A stretch of 15,276 nucleotides of DNA. Source: DATDPY01 sp964395765. GTDB taxonomy: Bacteria; Bacteroidota; Bacteroidia; Cytophagales; Cyclobacteriaceae. The position numbers and the translations under genes are program-made. The notes below the pieces were generated by a model. It searched no databases, was not told the DNA's origin, and saw nothing but the letters and a program-made list of their open reading frames with translations. Where the stretch lies: assembly GCA_964395765.1 (NCBI GenBank), contig CAYNCU010000095.1:1-15276 (forward strand), in the 5' to 3' direction. This document shows, in pieces, positions 7,184 through 13,668 of this stretch. Positions within the stretch are counted from its first letter, which is position 1. The number at the start of each line of letters is the position of its first letter.

Positions 7184-8421
7184 AAACTTTTTTACCGGCC
7201 ATGGTCATTGCGGAATCAATAGGCATTTCCCGGCCTTTTAAGAGAATATGCCAGTAAATCCACCTGAAAAGAAGTTTACCGTAATGGTTCATCCTTGATT
7301 CAGTCAACAGGCTGAAGGGCCCAAGTCCGGGAAAAGGGAAAGATCCGGGTAATGGTTCCGTANNNNNNNNNNTCATAATTGAAATCAATAAGGGTTCCCC
7401 GGCTGTAACCTGTTTCAATATAGCAATTGGCATGTCCGTCGAAACTTGCGGTGAATTCCCTGCCTTCAATGGCGGCAACCAGGTTTTCATGAAGAATATC
7501 CGCCTCAAAATGGGCGACGGAACCAGCTTTTGAAGTCGGCAGGTTCGTGGCATCGCCGATCACAAAGATATTTTCGAATTGTTCGGATTGCAGCGTTCGT
7601 TTATTGGTAGGAACATAATTCAGGTCTCCGGCCAGGCCGCTCCGCGCGATCATTTTGTCGCCCATGTTAAGCGGTACACTTACCAGGCAATCGAAAGGTA
7701 TTTCCTTTTCATCATAGGATATTATTTTTTTATTCTCATTATCCACTTTTTCCAGGTAAAAGTCCGGGATTACTTCAATATTTTTATTTTGAAGCAGGTC
7801 GCCCAGCATGTGCGAAGCCCGGGGCTTGGTAAATGCACCGGATAAAGGGGTTACAAAACTGATTTTTACCTTGTCCCTGAGTCCTCTTTCTACAAAAAAG
7901 GCATCGGCAAAAAATGAAAATTCAAGCGGGGCAACGGGGCATTTGTAGGGTAGGTCGGCAATATTGATCACCAAATGCCCCCCTTTCCATGTTTTAAAAA
8001 AATCAGCCAGGGCCGTGGCCCCTTCAATGGTATAAAAATCAAATACATTTTTTTGCCATAAGGGACCTTGTAGCCCGGGAGTTTCCTCCGGCATTATTTT
8101 AGTCCCCGTTGCTATAATCAGGAAATCGTAATTCAGCGCAAAACCGTCGTCCAGTATTACCTTGTTTTCATCGGGAACTATTCTGTCAATGGCGGAATAG
8201 ATGACTTTTGTTCCGACGGGGAAAAAATCACTTTTCGGTTTGACGACATCCCTTTCCTTGTACATTCCAAACGGGATAAATAAAAAGCCCGGCTGGTAAT
8301 AATGCTTCTTATACTGATCAACTACCGTTATTTCCCAGCTTTCCCTGGGCAGATCCTTTCTCATCTTATTGGCCATAATTGTTCCGGCCGTACCTCCACC
8401 CACTATCAATAATCTTTTCAT
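7182..8421 (-). CDS. sqr-like: Sulfide:quinone oxidoreductase-like FAD protein (interrupted by assembly gap)
   Basis: A pyridine-nucleotide-disulfide-type flavoprotein. LLIVGGGTAGTIMANKM (4-20) is the FAD-binding GxGxxG motif; YDFLIIATGTKIMPE (98-112) and ENIFVIGDATNLPTSKAG (283-300) are the other nucleotide-binding signatures. Cys161 (Y-K-C-P-V-A-P) and Cys333 (A-N-C-Y-I-E-T-G) match the two core catalytic cysteines of SQRs; no counterpart of the third cysteine is obvious. The C-terminus (TEPLPGSFPFPGLGPFSLL, then SRMNHYGKLLFRWIYW) is the amphipathic membrane-binding tail. Expected reaction: sulfide to polysulfide or sulfane sulfur with electrons to menaquinone, at the inner membrane. Ten Ns (7363-7372) break the frame; deleting all ten restores F-N-Y-D-T-E-P-L-P-G and a 409-residue ORF. 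First gene of the operon. Confidence 0.88.
7363..7372. other. Assembly gap (10 Ns)
   Basis: A run of exactly ten Ns inside the SQR-like gene. The flanks join in frame if the Ns are removed (TATGA + TACGG), giving a conserved protein segment, so the gap is probably a placeholder of zero real length. Confidence 0.95.
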
Positions 8422-8489
8422 GATTTAATATGATTTAAAAAATATTTATGCATCCTTAATAAAAATTTTAATCTACCGTTAAAGACGAT

Positions 8490-8497
8490 ATTTAGTA
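8490..8497 (-). promoter_or_regulatory. Possible -10 element of the sulfur operon
   Basis: On the minus strand this reads TACTAAAT. If used, transcription would start near 8483-8485, giving a leader of about 60 nt before the SQR ATG. The nearer FNR-box-like site (centre 8526.5) would then sit close to -42, a usual position for an FNR-type activator. The element itself is not distinctive. Confidence 0.25.
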
Positions 8498-8519
8498 CCA
8501 GATTGATTAAATTTCAGGG

Positions 8520-8533
8520 GTGATAAATATCAT
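8520..8533. promoter_or_regulatory. FNR-box-like operator 1
   Basis: GTGATAAATATCAT contains inverted arms TGAT and ATCA separated by 4 bp. The match to the FNR consensus TTGAT-N4-ATCAA is 8 of 10 fixed bases. It lies between the divergent sulfur operon and the Crp/Fnr-type regulator. Confidence 0.62.
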
Positions 8534-8536
8534 GAA

Positions 8537-8550
8537 CTGATATATATCAT
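8537..8550. promoter_or_regulatory. FNR-box-like operator 2
   Basis: CTGATATATATCAT contains a perfect 12-bp palindrome TGATATATATCA (8538-8549), again TGAT-N4-ATCA and 8 of 10 FNR fixed bases. Its centre is 17 bp from operator 1 and about 31 bp upstream of the regulator's GTG start, where binding could block the regulator's own promoter. Confidence 0.65.
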
Positions 8551-8574
8551 ATTGGAAATAAAACAATCATTCAG

Positions 8575-9270
8575 GTGCCTGAACTATTAAATACCTCCAA
8601 TTGTAACCAGTGCGCTTTCAGATCCGTGTTGTTTGATAATCTCAATCAGGCAGAACTGGGCTACCTGAACAGTCATAAAGTTGAAAAGGAATTTAGTAGG
8701 GGGGAAATTATTGTGGAGGATGGCAATGACATCGATGAATTTCTCTATTTAAAAAAAGGCCTTGTTAAGCTTTTTAAGATAGACCAGAACCGGAAAGAAC
8801 ATATTTTAAGTATCGCGAAACCTCTTAATTTCGTCGGATTTCTATCCGTTTTTTCAAATACGAAATACCAGTATAACCTTACGGCCATCGAGGATTCGGT
8901 GGTTTGTTTTATCGATATAGTGCCTTTCCGTGAAATTGTTTCAAAGAACGGGAAATTTGCCATTGAAGTGCTAGAGAAAATGAACAGAATCACGGATAAT
9001 ATCCTGGGCAACCGTTTAAACATCTGTTCAAAGCAATTAAGAGGCAGGATCGCTTTTATATTGCTTTATTTTGCCAAAGAGGTCTATTTCAGTTCGACAT
9101 TCAATTTGCCGCTGTCACGGAAAGAGATTGCCGACCTGATTGAAATGAGTACAGAAAATGTCATCCGGATACTATCTGAATTCAGAAAAGATAAAATATT
9201 GCGTATTTCAGGCAGTGAAATTGAAATTATCCGTATGGATTCCCTGGAAAAATTAAATAAATTCGGGTAA
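8575..9270 (+). CDS. Crp/Fnr-family transcription regulator
   Basis: A 231-residue regulator with a GTG start (the frame upstream has no ATG before a stop at 8533). Residues about 25-115 are the cyclic-nucleotide-binding-like beta-roll (FSRGEIIVEDGNDIDEFLYL, then KGLVKLFKI), followed by a long dimer helix and the HTH at about 178-203 (LSRKEIADLIEMSTENVIR). In the recognition helix Glu194 and Arg198 align with FNR Glu209 and Arg213. A Thr, not the Arg180 of CRP, stands before the Glu, which favours TTGAT-type rather than TGTGA-type sites. Cys10, Cys13 and Cys111 align with FNR Cys20, Cys23 and Cys122, while FNR Cys29 aligns with Leu19; three of four iron-sulfur ligands are thus kept. Divergent from the sulfur operon, it probably regulates that operon and itself. 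Confidence 0.9.
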   Translation: MPELLNTSNCNQCAFRSVLFDNLNQAELGYLNSHKVEKEFSRGEIIVEDGNDIDEFLYLKKGLVKLFKIDQNRKEHILSIAKPLNFVGFLSVFSNTKYQYNLTAIEDSVVCFIDIVPFREIVSKNGKFAIEVLEKMNRITDNILGNRLNICSKQLRGRIAFILLYFAKEVYFSSTFNLPLSRKEIADLIEMSTENVIRILSEFRKDKILRISGSEIEIIRMDSLEKLNKFG

Positions 9271-9381
9271 TAGGAATTCTTAATTGCATTATACTGGATT
9301 AAGATTTGAAAAATTTTATATGACATTTATACTATTATTTAATAAGGTTTACTTTTAACAAATCTTTAATCATAATTTAAA

Positions 9382-10338
9382 ATGGACAGTAGAAGAAATT
9401 TTTTAAAACAAACAGGGGCTCTCGCCCTGGCAGGCCTGGCCTGGCCGCAACTGGCCGGTGCAAAATTCAATTCATTTTTGAAAATGCAATGGCCTATTGG
9501 CCTTCAATTGTATACACTGGGCGACCTGATGGTAAAAGACCCAAAAGGAACTTTGAGTTCATTGGCCTCCATCGGGTACCAGGAACTGGAAAGTGCAGGG
9601 TCTATGAAAGGAAACTTTTACGGATTCACCCCCAAGGAACTGGCCGGGATGATTACGGATGCCGGTATGCACTGGCGCTCCGCCCATGTGTCCGGGGCCC
9701 CCTTTTCGCCGGAACAGATGTTAACCAGGGCTAAAAACCATGAGGATTCAGTCAGGATACAGGGATTCATAGAGCGATTCAAGGAAAGACCAAAAACTGC
9801 CAATCTTACTGACGACTACCAGCAACTGGCCGATGAAGCGGCTGAAGGCGGGCTGAGTTACCTGGTATGCGCCAGTATTCCCGTGAGTACGATGGATGAA
9901 ATAAAAAAAGCCGTCGAAGTTTTCAGCAAAGCCGGCGAAGCCTGCAAAAAAAATGGAGTACAGTTTGCCTACCATAACCACACCACCGAATTCGACGAGG
10001 TGGAAGGTCATCGGCCTTTTGATTATATCCTTTCCAATACAGACAAGGACATGGTGAAAATGGAACTCGACCTGGCCTGGGCTACAAAATCCAATCAGGA
10101 TCCCGTTAAATTATTTGAAGGTCATCCCGGGCGGTTCCCGCTCTGGCATGTGAAAGATCTTGACTCCAAAACCAAGATGCCGACGGAAGTAGGCCAGGGA
10201 TATATCGATTTTAAAAGAATTTTTGATCATGCCGGCGATTCTGGATTGAAATATTTCTTTGTGGAGCAGGACATGGCGCCAAAACCATTGGAAGATGTGA
10301 CCATTAGCTATAATTATTTGAAAAAACTATTATCCTGA
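9382..10338 (+). CDS. Tat-exported sugar phosphate isomerase/epimerase-like TIM barrel
   Basis: A 318-residue protein of the xylose isomerase-like TIM-barrel family (AP endonuclease 2 fold). The N-terminus carries a twin-arginine signal, S-R-R-N-F-L-K (residues 3-9), then LALAGLAWPQLAGA with a likely cleavage after A-G-A. The catalytic domain begins at MQWPIGLQLYTLGDLM. Likely metal ligands and base include E68 or E70 (YQELES), H198/H200 in Y-H-N-H, E228 and D230 in M-E-L-D, H256 and D259 in W-H-V-K-D, and E295 in V-E-Q-D. In Bacteroidota such exported proteins act on sugars or polyols (isomerase, epimerase or dehydratase); the substrate is not evident. It stands 111 bp after the Crp/Fnr gene, with no visible link to sulfur metabolism. 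Confidence 0.87.
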   Translation: MDSRRNFLKQTGALALAGLAWPQLAGAKFNSFLKMQWPIGLQLYTLGDLMVKDPKGTLSSLASIGYQELESAGSMKGNFYGFTPKELAGMITDAGMHWRSAHVSGAPFSPEQMLTRAKNHEDSVRIQGFIERFKERPKTANLTDDYQQLADEAAEGGLSYLVCASIPVSTMDEIKKAVEVFSKAGEACKKNGVQFAYHNHTTEFDEVEGHRPFDYILSNTDKDMVKMELDLAWATKSNQDPVKLFEGHPGRFPLWHVKDLDSKTKMPTEVGQGYIDFKRIFDHAGDSGLKYFFVEQDMAPKPLEDVTISYNYLKKLLS

Positions 10339-10409
10339 TTTATAAACCTGAATATTAAATCTAAGGAAGACATCAATTCTGGCCGATAAAAAATAAAGGA
10401 GCTTACCTA

Positions 10410-10862
10410 TCAGTTACTTCTCGATAAGCGTTCCGATATGATAGGTACTGGAATGGGAAAAACGAAATCCAATAAAACGTCATGGCATGCCCTTGAAACA
10501 TGATTTTTAAATGATTTCATACTATGATTCATCGCGAAAAAATAGCCTCCTTCCAATTTCAATACTATCTTTTCAAGATGGGTTAACTCCTTTATAATGG
10601 CTTCCTCTCTGCGGTCTTTATCTTTAGGTAAATCTTTATCAAGCCTATCCATGTTATCCTGATAAACCAAGGCTGCCTCTTTATAAAATCCCGTAAGAAG
10701 CGGATCGCTGAAGTAACTTCGGATATACCCGGATTTGAAAGCCGACTTTTTTGTATCGTAATCCAGTTTATTATCATAACTCAGGGCAAGCATGGATATA
10801 TAAGCCGGAAATTTAAGAAGCAATTTATTTTCCTTCGCGGAAAGATTTTTAAATGTGGTCAT
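10410..10862 (-). CDS. Conserved hypothetical protein (possible TerB-like helical fold)
   Basis: A soluble, helical, lysine-rich protein. I favour the internal start at 10862 (MTTFKNLSAKENKLLLKFPA), giving 150 residues, because the 25 codons before it (frame open to 10937) look like low-complexity leader. Recognisable stretches are LSAKENKLLLKFPAYISMLA, a region DKDLPKDKDRREEAIIKEL, and SMKSFKNHVSRACHDVLLDF. The layout (four to six helices, an early 'SYDNKLD' turn) is like the small helical TerB/tellurite-resistance-type proteins often found in Bacteroidota next to stress genes, but I recognise no catalytic residues and assign no function. It ends convergent with the TIM-barrel gene, 71 bp away. 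Confidence 0.7.
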   Translation of the reverse strand: MTTFKNLSAKENKLLLKFPAYISMLALSYDNKLDYDTKKSAFKSGYIRSYFSDPLLTGFYKEAALVYQDNMDRLDKDLPKDKDRREEAIIKELTHLEKIVLKLEGGYFFAMNHSMKSFKNHVSRACHDVLLDFVFPIPVPIISERLSRSN

Positions 10863-11081
10863 GTTTTTACTATTAGGGGGAAAGGGTAATGATCGTTTGT
10901 GACGTTGAAATGAATTATCTCGTATAAAGAAAGCCATTAAACATTACTAATTTCTCTCCTTTTAGCCGGCTTTATGTTATATAATTTTTTGAATAGTTTA
11001 CATCATTCACACATTTTGAGAAGAAGCCTGCCGTAAAGAATTTCTTCATCCCGATTTTTCCTTCCTTCCTACGATACCCTC

Positions 11082-11123
11082 TCAGCCACTTTTGATAACG
11101 GTCGAAATCATCCTGAACTTTTC
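11082..11123 (-). pseudogene. Remnant of a cupin gene C-terminus
   Basis: In one minus-strand frame this stretch reads EKFRMISTVIKSG then stop. It matches the last part of the intact cupin at 11685-12071 (ERFKMISTVIKSG, residues 110-122) in 11 of 13 residues. A stop codon lies directly before it, so there is no gene around it. It is a decayed fragment of a second copy, about 560 bp from the intact one and on the same strand. Confidence 0.65.
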
Positions 11124-11147
11124 TTAAAATACCGGTTATATTTCGGT

Positions 11148-11519
11148 TTAATAGGCCTGACCGACATTGGGTCCCATAAAACTTCCCCAATAATAATCAA
11201 CCTCCTCGGTATGGAAATTGGTATCGGGCCAATGATCCTTATCAAATCCGGGGGCCTTTTCAAGGTCCTCTTTTTTTTGTTTCAAAATGAAAATCTTTTT
11301 TTCGGCGTCAACATCAAGAAAACGGAAGGGAATCGCAAAATATTTTTCGCCGACACTGAGGAAACCTCCGAATTGAATAACATAATACTTAATATCGCCA
11401 TTCGTAATATTCAGCATGATGTCTTTTATTTCACCGAGGTGTTCCCCGCTACTGTTTTCTACCTTATCGCCGATAATGGAAGTGGCCGTTAAAAATGTTA
11501 AAGGCGTATTTGTTTTCAT
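11148..11519 (-). CDS. PRC-barrel domain protein
   Basis: A 123-residue cytoplasmic protein with one PRC-barrel domain at about residues 8-85: TATSIIGDKVENSSGEHLG, then IKDIMLNITNGDIKYYVIQF, GGFLSVGEKYFAIPF and the strand KKIFILKQKK. The C-terminal tail (K-A-P-G-F-D-K-D-H-W-P-D, VDYYWGSFMGPNVGQAY) is the ending usual in stand-alone Bacteroidota and proteobacterial PRC-barrel proteins of this length. Such proteins are often induced in stress or stationary phase; the PRC fold otherwise occurs in RimM and photosynthetic reaction centre H subunits. Function unknown. The 165-bp upstream gap holds a 12-bp palindrome. Confidence 0.9.
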   Translation of the reverse strand: MKTNTPLTFLTATSIIGDKVENSSGEHLGEIKDIMLNITNGDIKYYVIQFGGFLSVGEKYFAIPFRFLDVDAEKKIFILKQKKEDLEKAPGFDKDHWPDTNFHTEEVDYYWGSFMGPNVGQAY

Positions 11520-11560
11520 AATAATTTTTGTTTAAAATAATATTGATACGTTATATAATC

Positions 11561-11572
11561 AGATTCGAATCT
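11561..11572. promoter_or_regulatory. 12-bp palindrome upstream of the PRC-barrel gene
   Basis: AGATTCGAATCT is a perfect inverted repeat, 41 nt before the PRC-barrel ATG. It could be an operator, but a palindrome this short can occur by chance and no second copy was found. Confidence 0.3.
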
Positions 11573-11684
11573 TCAGTTTACCAGGAGGAAAAACTCTTCA
11601 ATATTTCTTTCCGCTCCTGATGAAAAATCCTATTGCGGGCAGGTATCTTTTGAAGTGTTATTTAAATTATTTATTCTTTGAAAT

Positions 11685-12071
11685 TTATCCGCCAAATTCT
11701 TCATAACCGCTTTTAATCACGGTTGAAATCATTTTGAATCTCTCATTTGCCTTTATCGTGTTACTGGCATGGGCGGGTATGATTATGGACTGCCCGGTAT
11801 TGAGCGAGTTTGATTTGTCATCAATCACAATTTCCGCTTTACCGTCAATGATTTGAATGAAAGTATCAAAGGGAGAAGTTTTAATTGCCAGCGCTTCTCC
11901 GGTATCCAGCGAAACTGCACTTACGTTACCCGTGGTCTTTTTGATAATTGTTTTTATCACAGCCGAATTAGGGACATACTCAATAATTTCCACTATGATA
12001 AAAGCCTTTGATTTATCAAATTCCTTTTTTCCCAGGATTGGTATTATACCGGGTTTTTCATTTTCTTTCAT
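11685..12071 (-). CDS. Cupin-fold protein lacking canonical metal ligands
   Basis: A 128-residue single-domain cupin. The beta-barrel core runs from VSAVSLDTGEALAIKT (50-65) through PFDTFIQIIDGKAEIVIDD (67-85) to NTGQSIIIPAHASNTIKAN (91-109). In the closest family pattern I know, the first motif has E-H-T-A-P-F-D and the second P-A-N-x-P-H; here these read I-K-T-S-P-F-D (63-69) and P-A-H-A-S-N (99-104). The metal-binding histidines are therefore absent, apart from a displaced His101. A ligand-binding or structural role is more likely than metal catalysis. A good ribosome-binding site fixes the start, and the small ORF at 12120-12344 lies 48 nt upstream, so the two may share a transcript. Confidence 0.8.
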   Translation of the reverse strand: MKENEKPGIIPILGKKEFDKSKAFIIVEIIEYVPNSAVIKTIIKKTTGNVSAVSLDTGEALAIKTSPFDTFIQIIDGKAEIVIDDKSNSLNTGQSIIIPAHASNTIKANERFKMISTVIKSGYEEFGG

Positions 12072-12076
12072 TGTAA

Positions 12077-12082
12077 CTCCTT
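12077..12082 (-). promoter_or_regulatory. Ribosome-binding site of the cupin gene
   Basis: On the minus strand AAGGAG lies 5 nt before the ATG at 12069-12071, a clear Shine-Dalgarno sequence that supports this start. Confidence 0.7.
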
Positions 12083-12119
12083 TGTGCGTTTAATAGGTTA
12101 TTCCGCTCATCCCCTCAAT

Positions 12120-12344
12120 TCAGCTTTTTACGGTACGATTATTTTTTATCAAATTGATAACGTCCTTGTGAATTTTATTATCCCTTGATTCCACCCGAAG
12201 GAATAATAATTCTTCGGGGCTTAATTTAATATTCGGATCATATTCAATATGACCTGATATCTTTTCATTAAACTGTTTTGAAAGGATGAATCTGTTTTCC
12301 GTAAAAATCCGGTTTTCGATACTTATGTATTTTAATGAATTCAC
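12120..12344 (-). CDS. Small hypothetical protein
   Basis: A 74-residue ORF with a GTG start and a stop codon 18 nt upstream in frame. The product is soluble and charged (FNEKISGHIEYDPNIKLSPE, then ELLFLRVESRDNKIHKDVIN), with no signal peptide, cysteine pair or known motif. I do not recognise it. A possible -7 element (CACCTTTG on the minus strand at 12380-12387) lies about 36 nt upstream, and the cupin gene follows 48 nt downstream on the same strand. Together these make a real two-gene unit plausible. Confidence 0.42.
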   Translation of the reverse strand: MNSLKYISIENRIFTENRFILSKQFNEKISGHIEYDPNIKLSPEELLFLRVESRDNKIHKDVINLIKNNRTVKS

Positions 12345-12379
12345 GATCTGATGGGAGAATTATATAAATAATAATAAGA

Positions 12380-12387
12380 CAAAGGTG
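12380..12387 (-). promoter_or_regulatory. Possible -7 element for the small ORF and cupin
   Basis: On the minus strand CACCTTTG matches seven of eight positions of the pattern TAnnTTTG. No TTTG -33 element is present at the usual spacing, so support is weak. Confidence 0.22.
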
Positions 12388-12539
12388 GGGTTTATTTATG
12401 CACTGGGCGTTACATATTTAAACAAGAGTCTTACATATATCGCAGATTTTCAGCTTAGCAAGGTTTGGAAAGCTATTCAGGTATCCAATAATTTATTATT
12501 CAGCAATATTCTGTTTCATTTTAATATGCCATAGTTCTT

Positions 12540-12578
12540 AAATTAAAAGAGACTATCCCGAAGGAAAGCCTCTTTTAA
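12540..12578 (-). terminator. Terminator hairpin with UUCG tetraloop after the DUF3494 gene
   Basis: On the minus strand the stem GAGGCTTTCC pairs with GGATAGTCTC across a TTCG tetraloop (one G-T pair, one T-T mismatch). Flanking AAAA and TTTT extend the stem, and AATTT follows. It lies 23 nt downstream of the stop codon of the gene at 12601. Confidence 0.8.
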
Positions 12579-12600
12579 ATCCTGGGCTATATTGTCAATA

Positions 12601-13668
12601 TTAAGGATTTGTAACAACATTACTATCAAGTATGACAGCGGTTTGGGCAAGTGCCCTGCCGTTTATAGAAGCGCCTGTTTCCAGCGTAATGCCTGTCTTC
12701 GAAAGTATAATTCCCGCAAAGTGTGCAGTAGTTCCGAGCGTTACCTGACCGGTTACCTGCCAGAAAATGTTTTTCGCTTGTGCACCGCCCGTCAGGATTA
12801 TGTTAACCGCAGAACTCATCGTTAGGTCTCCGGAAATCTGGAATATCCAGACATCGTCGGCGCTACCCGATATGGTAACATCGGCAGGCAGGGTAACAGT
12901 GCTTGTCCACTTATACAATCCTGGGATAAGCGTTTTTCCGCCAATATTCCCGCTTCCCATTTCAGAGAAATCGGGTGAAGGGCGTCCCGCGGCATCGTTA
13001 TAAGCGGTAATCATATTTTCAACGGCTACCGTCATATTGATGGGTGTAGGATCGGCCATATCAGCGGCATAAACTTTCCCTGTCAATTGTACCGACGTAG
13101 CATATCCTGTTGCGTTAGTTAATGCAAACCCCGTGATATAGGATGTGGCGGCAGGACTCAAACCCAAATCACCGGTGATCACGGAAGTCGGATTATTATT
13201 GATTGCCGTCTTAGCGAGAATTACATATTTCCCTGCCGTCCCAAGATCTACCACTTCCAGGCTTGATGTATTTCCTCCCGTAGTAAAACTCCATACGGTG
13301 TTTGCTGCTAGCGAATTACCTGTTAAGCTTTTCGCTCCCGTTGTAATGGTTGCCGTATAAGTTGTACCTGCCGAAAGAGGATCTGAAGGCGTAAATGTCG
13401 CCGTTGTGCCGGAATAAGTAACCGTGCCGGATACTGCCGTTGACCCCTGGGTCAGGAGAAAGGTTGAACTATTGATGGTTGAGGGATCCATCGGTTCACT
13501 GAATTCAAATGTAATATCCTGGTTTCGAGGAACGCCTGTCACATTGTTATCAGGTTCTGTAGAGGTGACGGTAGGTGCTATGACCGGATCTTTTTCCTTT
13601 TTATTACATCCGTCTATTAATACAATCGATAGCATCGCCAGGATTGGAACTATTTTTTTTAGATTCAT
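12601..13668 (-). CDS. DUF3494 ice-binding-like lipoprotein with Ig-like domain
   Basis: A 355-residue lipoprotein. The signal peptide ends in V-L-I-D-G-C with lipid-accepting Cys21. Residues about 31-131 form a bacterial Ig-like (Big_5) domain: PTVTSTEPDNNVTGVPRNQD, then FEFSEPMDPSTINSSTFLL and TVWSFTTGG. Residues about 136-353 are the DUF3494 domain of ice-binding proteins: LGTAGKYVILAKTAINNNP, TGDLGLSP, AYNDAAGRPSPDF, GNIGGKTLIPGLYKW, VWIFQISGDL, KNIFWQVTGQVTLGT and the closing ASINGRALAQTAVILD. The fold is a beta-solenoid capped by a helix. The Ig domain probably spaces it from the outer membrane. Function: ice binding or surface adhesion. It has a paralogue 302 bp upstream on the same strand. 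Confidence 0.92.
   Translation of the reverse strand: MNLKKIVPILAMLSIVLIDGCNKKEKDPVIAPTVTSTEPDNNVTGVPRNQDITFEFSEPMDPSTINSSTFLLTQGSTAVSGTVTYSGTTATFTPSDPLSAGTTYTATITTGAKSLTGNSLAANTVWSFTTGGNTSSLEVVDLGTAGKYVILAKTAINNNPTSVITGDLGLSPAATSYITGFALTNATGYATSVQLTGKVYAADMADPTPINMTVAVENMITAYNDAAGRPSPDFSEMGSGNIGGKTLIPGLYKWTSTVTLPADVTISGSADDVWIFQISGDLTMSSAVNIILTGGAQAKNIFWQVTGQVTLGTTAHFAGIILSKTGITLETGASINGRALAQTAVILDSNVVTNP

Noticed and set aside
7300..7553. Apparent early end of the SQR protein after the Ns (TRIFPFSRTWALQPVD)
   Set aside because: This is the wrong frame created by the ten Ns; the other frame continues with the conserved SQR C-terminus.
8503..8516. Possible third FNR box (TTGATTAAATTTCA)
   Set aside because: Only the left arm TTGAT fits; the right arm matches 2 of 5, so it is mentioned only as a half-site.
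10972..11190. 72-residue minus-strand ORF after the PRC-barrel gene
   Set aside because: It overlaps the PRC-barrel C-terminus in another frame, and its middle is the out-of-frame reading of the cupin relic; no coding signal of its own.
12592..12825. 77-residue plus-strand ORF
   Set aside because: Antisense to the C-terminal DUF3494 domain; no recognisable product.
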